Part shown: positions 62,495 through 64,000 of the stretch, piece after piece | Layout of the letters: each line of letters starts with the position of its first letter | How positions within the stretch are numbered: position 1 is the first letter of the stretch | Assembly: GCA_017311185.1 (NCBI GenBank) | Contig: JAESUZ010000334.1 | Span: forward strand, 397,501 to 461,500 | Direction of reading: 5' to 3' | DNA: 64,000 nt | DNA from: Proteles cristata cristata | Lineage: Eukaryota; Chordata; Mammalia; Carnivora; Hyaenidae | Translations under genes and position numbers: made by a program | Notes under the pieces: model-generated | Database searches by the model: none | What the model was told of the DNA's origin: nothing | What the model saw: the letters and a program-made list of their open reading frames with translations, nothing else

Positions 62495-64000
62495 TTACGT
62501 ATGAAAGCTATCAATTTTTCTATGTTCATTTTGTAACTTGCTACGTAACTGAATTGCATTGTTTGTAGCAGTATTTCCTTGCTGCTTTTGGGTCTTCCAC
62601 TGATAAAATCATGTCATTTGTAGATAGTGAGATTTTTACCTCTTTTTTTCCCCCTAATTCTTATGCCTCTTCTTGTTTTTTTTCTTGCCTTATTGCATTG
62701 GCTACTATTCCAATACAGTGCTAAATAGTAATGGTCACCAAAGGCATCCTGTCTTGTTCCTCACTTTAGTGAAAATCTTCAAGTGTTTTCCATTTAATGC
62801 TATGTTGGATCATATGTATATTATATATGAGGGAGAGGGAGACACAGAATACATATATTTTATATATATGAGAGGAAGACACAGAATCCGAAGCAGGCTC
62901 TGGGCTCTGAGCTGTCAGCACGGAGCCCAGTGTGGGGCACAAACTCCCGAAGTGTGAGATCATGACCTGAGTTGGAGTCAGACACGTAACCGACTGAACC
63001 ACCCAGGCGCCCCAAGAAGATACCTTTTAATTCCTATTTTATTGAGTCTTTGACATGAACAAGTTTTGGGTTTTTTCAAATGCCCCTTCATCAATTTTGC
63101 TTCTTGACACTATTCATATTATGAATTATATTAATGAACTTCCTAATCTTGAACCAACCTTGCATTTCTGGGATAACCAGCACTTGATCATGGTGTACTG
63201 TTTTTTAAATAAGCTATTAGATTCTGTCTGTTAATTTTCTAGTTAAGGTTTTACATTGATGTTCCTAAGAGAGATAGGTCTGGGCTTTTCTTTTGGAGTT
63301 TACTCATCAGGTGTATGGCTTAGTAACTGAGCCTGTGAAAGCCCATGAAACCATATGGGCTGATGTGTGGGTGTGAATCACCCCAGCTGTGCCAACCTGG
63401 TGAACTGTAATTTTTGTAAAGTATCATCCATTTTATCTAGGTCTTCAAATTTATTTACATAGAATTCTGTGAAGTAGTCTCATAATTTTTTTTTAAATAT
63501 CTGTTTGGATGGTTATTTCCCACTTGTCATTTCTAACTTTGTGTATTTGTGTTTTCTTTCCTGGTTAGGTTACCTGATGATGTGTGTTTTTCGTTGAGGG
63601 TTTTCACCTACAAAGCCAGATTTTATTCTTACCTCTACTGTTTTTCTTTTTTTCTAACTCCTTAAATTGCTTTCTCCTTATTAAGTTTTCTCTTGTTTAC
63701 TTTTAGCTTACTCGGTTATCCAGAGTAATGCTCTACTAATACATGGCATTAATACTATACAATTTTCTCTGATAACTGCTTTTGTGTGTCCAATAGATAC
63801 CGATATGTATTCAATTTTATTTTCAAGAAGTTGTGTAAATTCATCTTGTAGGTTCTGTTTGTCATAAGGATTGTTTAATAGTTTAAATAATTAATTGTTT
63901 AATTCCAGGTAGAAGAGATTGTTTTGGTTTATTGCATTACTAACATTACAACTTCTGTTGTATTATGATCAGAGGATGTTGTTTGCACAATTTCCATTCT
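62495..64000 (-). mobile_element. Ancient L1 ORF2 remnant (antisense), running off the window
   Basis: TTGTAGCAGTATTTCCTTGC, ATGGTCACCAAAGGCATCCT, TTGAACCAACCTTGCATTTC and ATCCATTTTATCTAGGTCTT follow antisense L1 ORF2 in order. Many stops and frameshifts mean it cannot encode protein. It is split by a truncated SINE at 62816-63014. About 63330-63400 carries sequence (GATGTGTGGGTGTGAATCAC) that does not fit L1. Confidence 0.75.
62816..63014 (-). repeat. Truncated felid SINE inside L1
   Basis: Reverse copy lacking a normal tail. The region before it has ATATA-rich DNA and a duplicated GGGAGACACAGAATAC / GGAAGACACAGAATCC. Ends GAACCACCCAGGCGCCCC. Confidence 0.9.

Noticed and set aside
62495..64000. 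An active L1 reverse transcriptase gene
   Set aside because: The sequence matches L1 ORF2 only as a decayed antisense remnant with many stops.

Overview
The window is mammalian nuclear DNA, almost certainly from a cat-family carnivore (Felidae). About 40 interspersed copies of a tRNA-derived carnivore SINE are present, with the head GGCGCCTGGGTGGCTCAG, tRNA-like A and B boxes, a TC-rich region and an AATAAATAAA tail. Their sequence fits the SINEC_Fc class known from felids. There are no prokaryotic features.

Two genes are supported, both on the minus strand and both identified by comparing translated exons with remembered human proteins. The first is SLC66A3 (PQLC3). Four coding exons lie at 6256-6398, 2869-2951, 2717-2786 and 237-294 and join in frame to 118 codons; the remaining exons lie beyond position 1. 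The second is C2orf50 (listed as CIMIP5 in recent nomenclature, from memory). Three coding exons lie at 20655-20885, 16342-16381 and 13833-14024. The gene order agrees with human 2p25.1, where C2orf50 and SLC66A3 are adjacent and face the same way. ROCK2 would lie beyond the left edge and KCNF1 far beyond the right edge; neither is in the window.

Layout: 1-6400 is SLC66A3. 4780-7620 is its CpG island, which contains a GC-rich minisatellite (about 6550-7410) with a 418-bp higher-order repeat directly upstream of the start codon. 7.6-13.8 kb is the intergenic stretch, with an apparent solo endogenous-retrovirus LTR and a compound TG minisatellite. 13.8-20.9 kb is C2orf50. From 21 kb to 64 kb no gene was found. 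That part is a repeat landscape: SINEs (several nested or in arrays), L2, MIR, L1 fragments of at least two ages, MLT1-type and other LTRs, a roughly 470-bp pure purine tract, a G-rich VNTR, candidate CTCF sites, orphan CpG islands and a few AT-rich, low-repeat blocks that could be conserved enhancers.

No clearly new biological system was seen. The points most worth checking are the SLC66A3 promoter minisatellite, the one-base C-run frameshift in C2orf50 exon 1, the LTR that points toward SLC66A3, the purine tract, and the recently inserted SINE copies with near-perfect target-site duplications.
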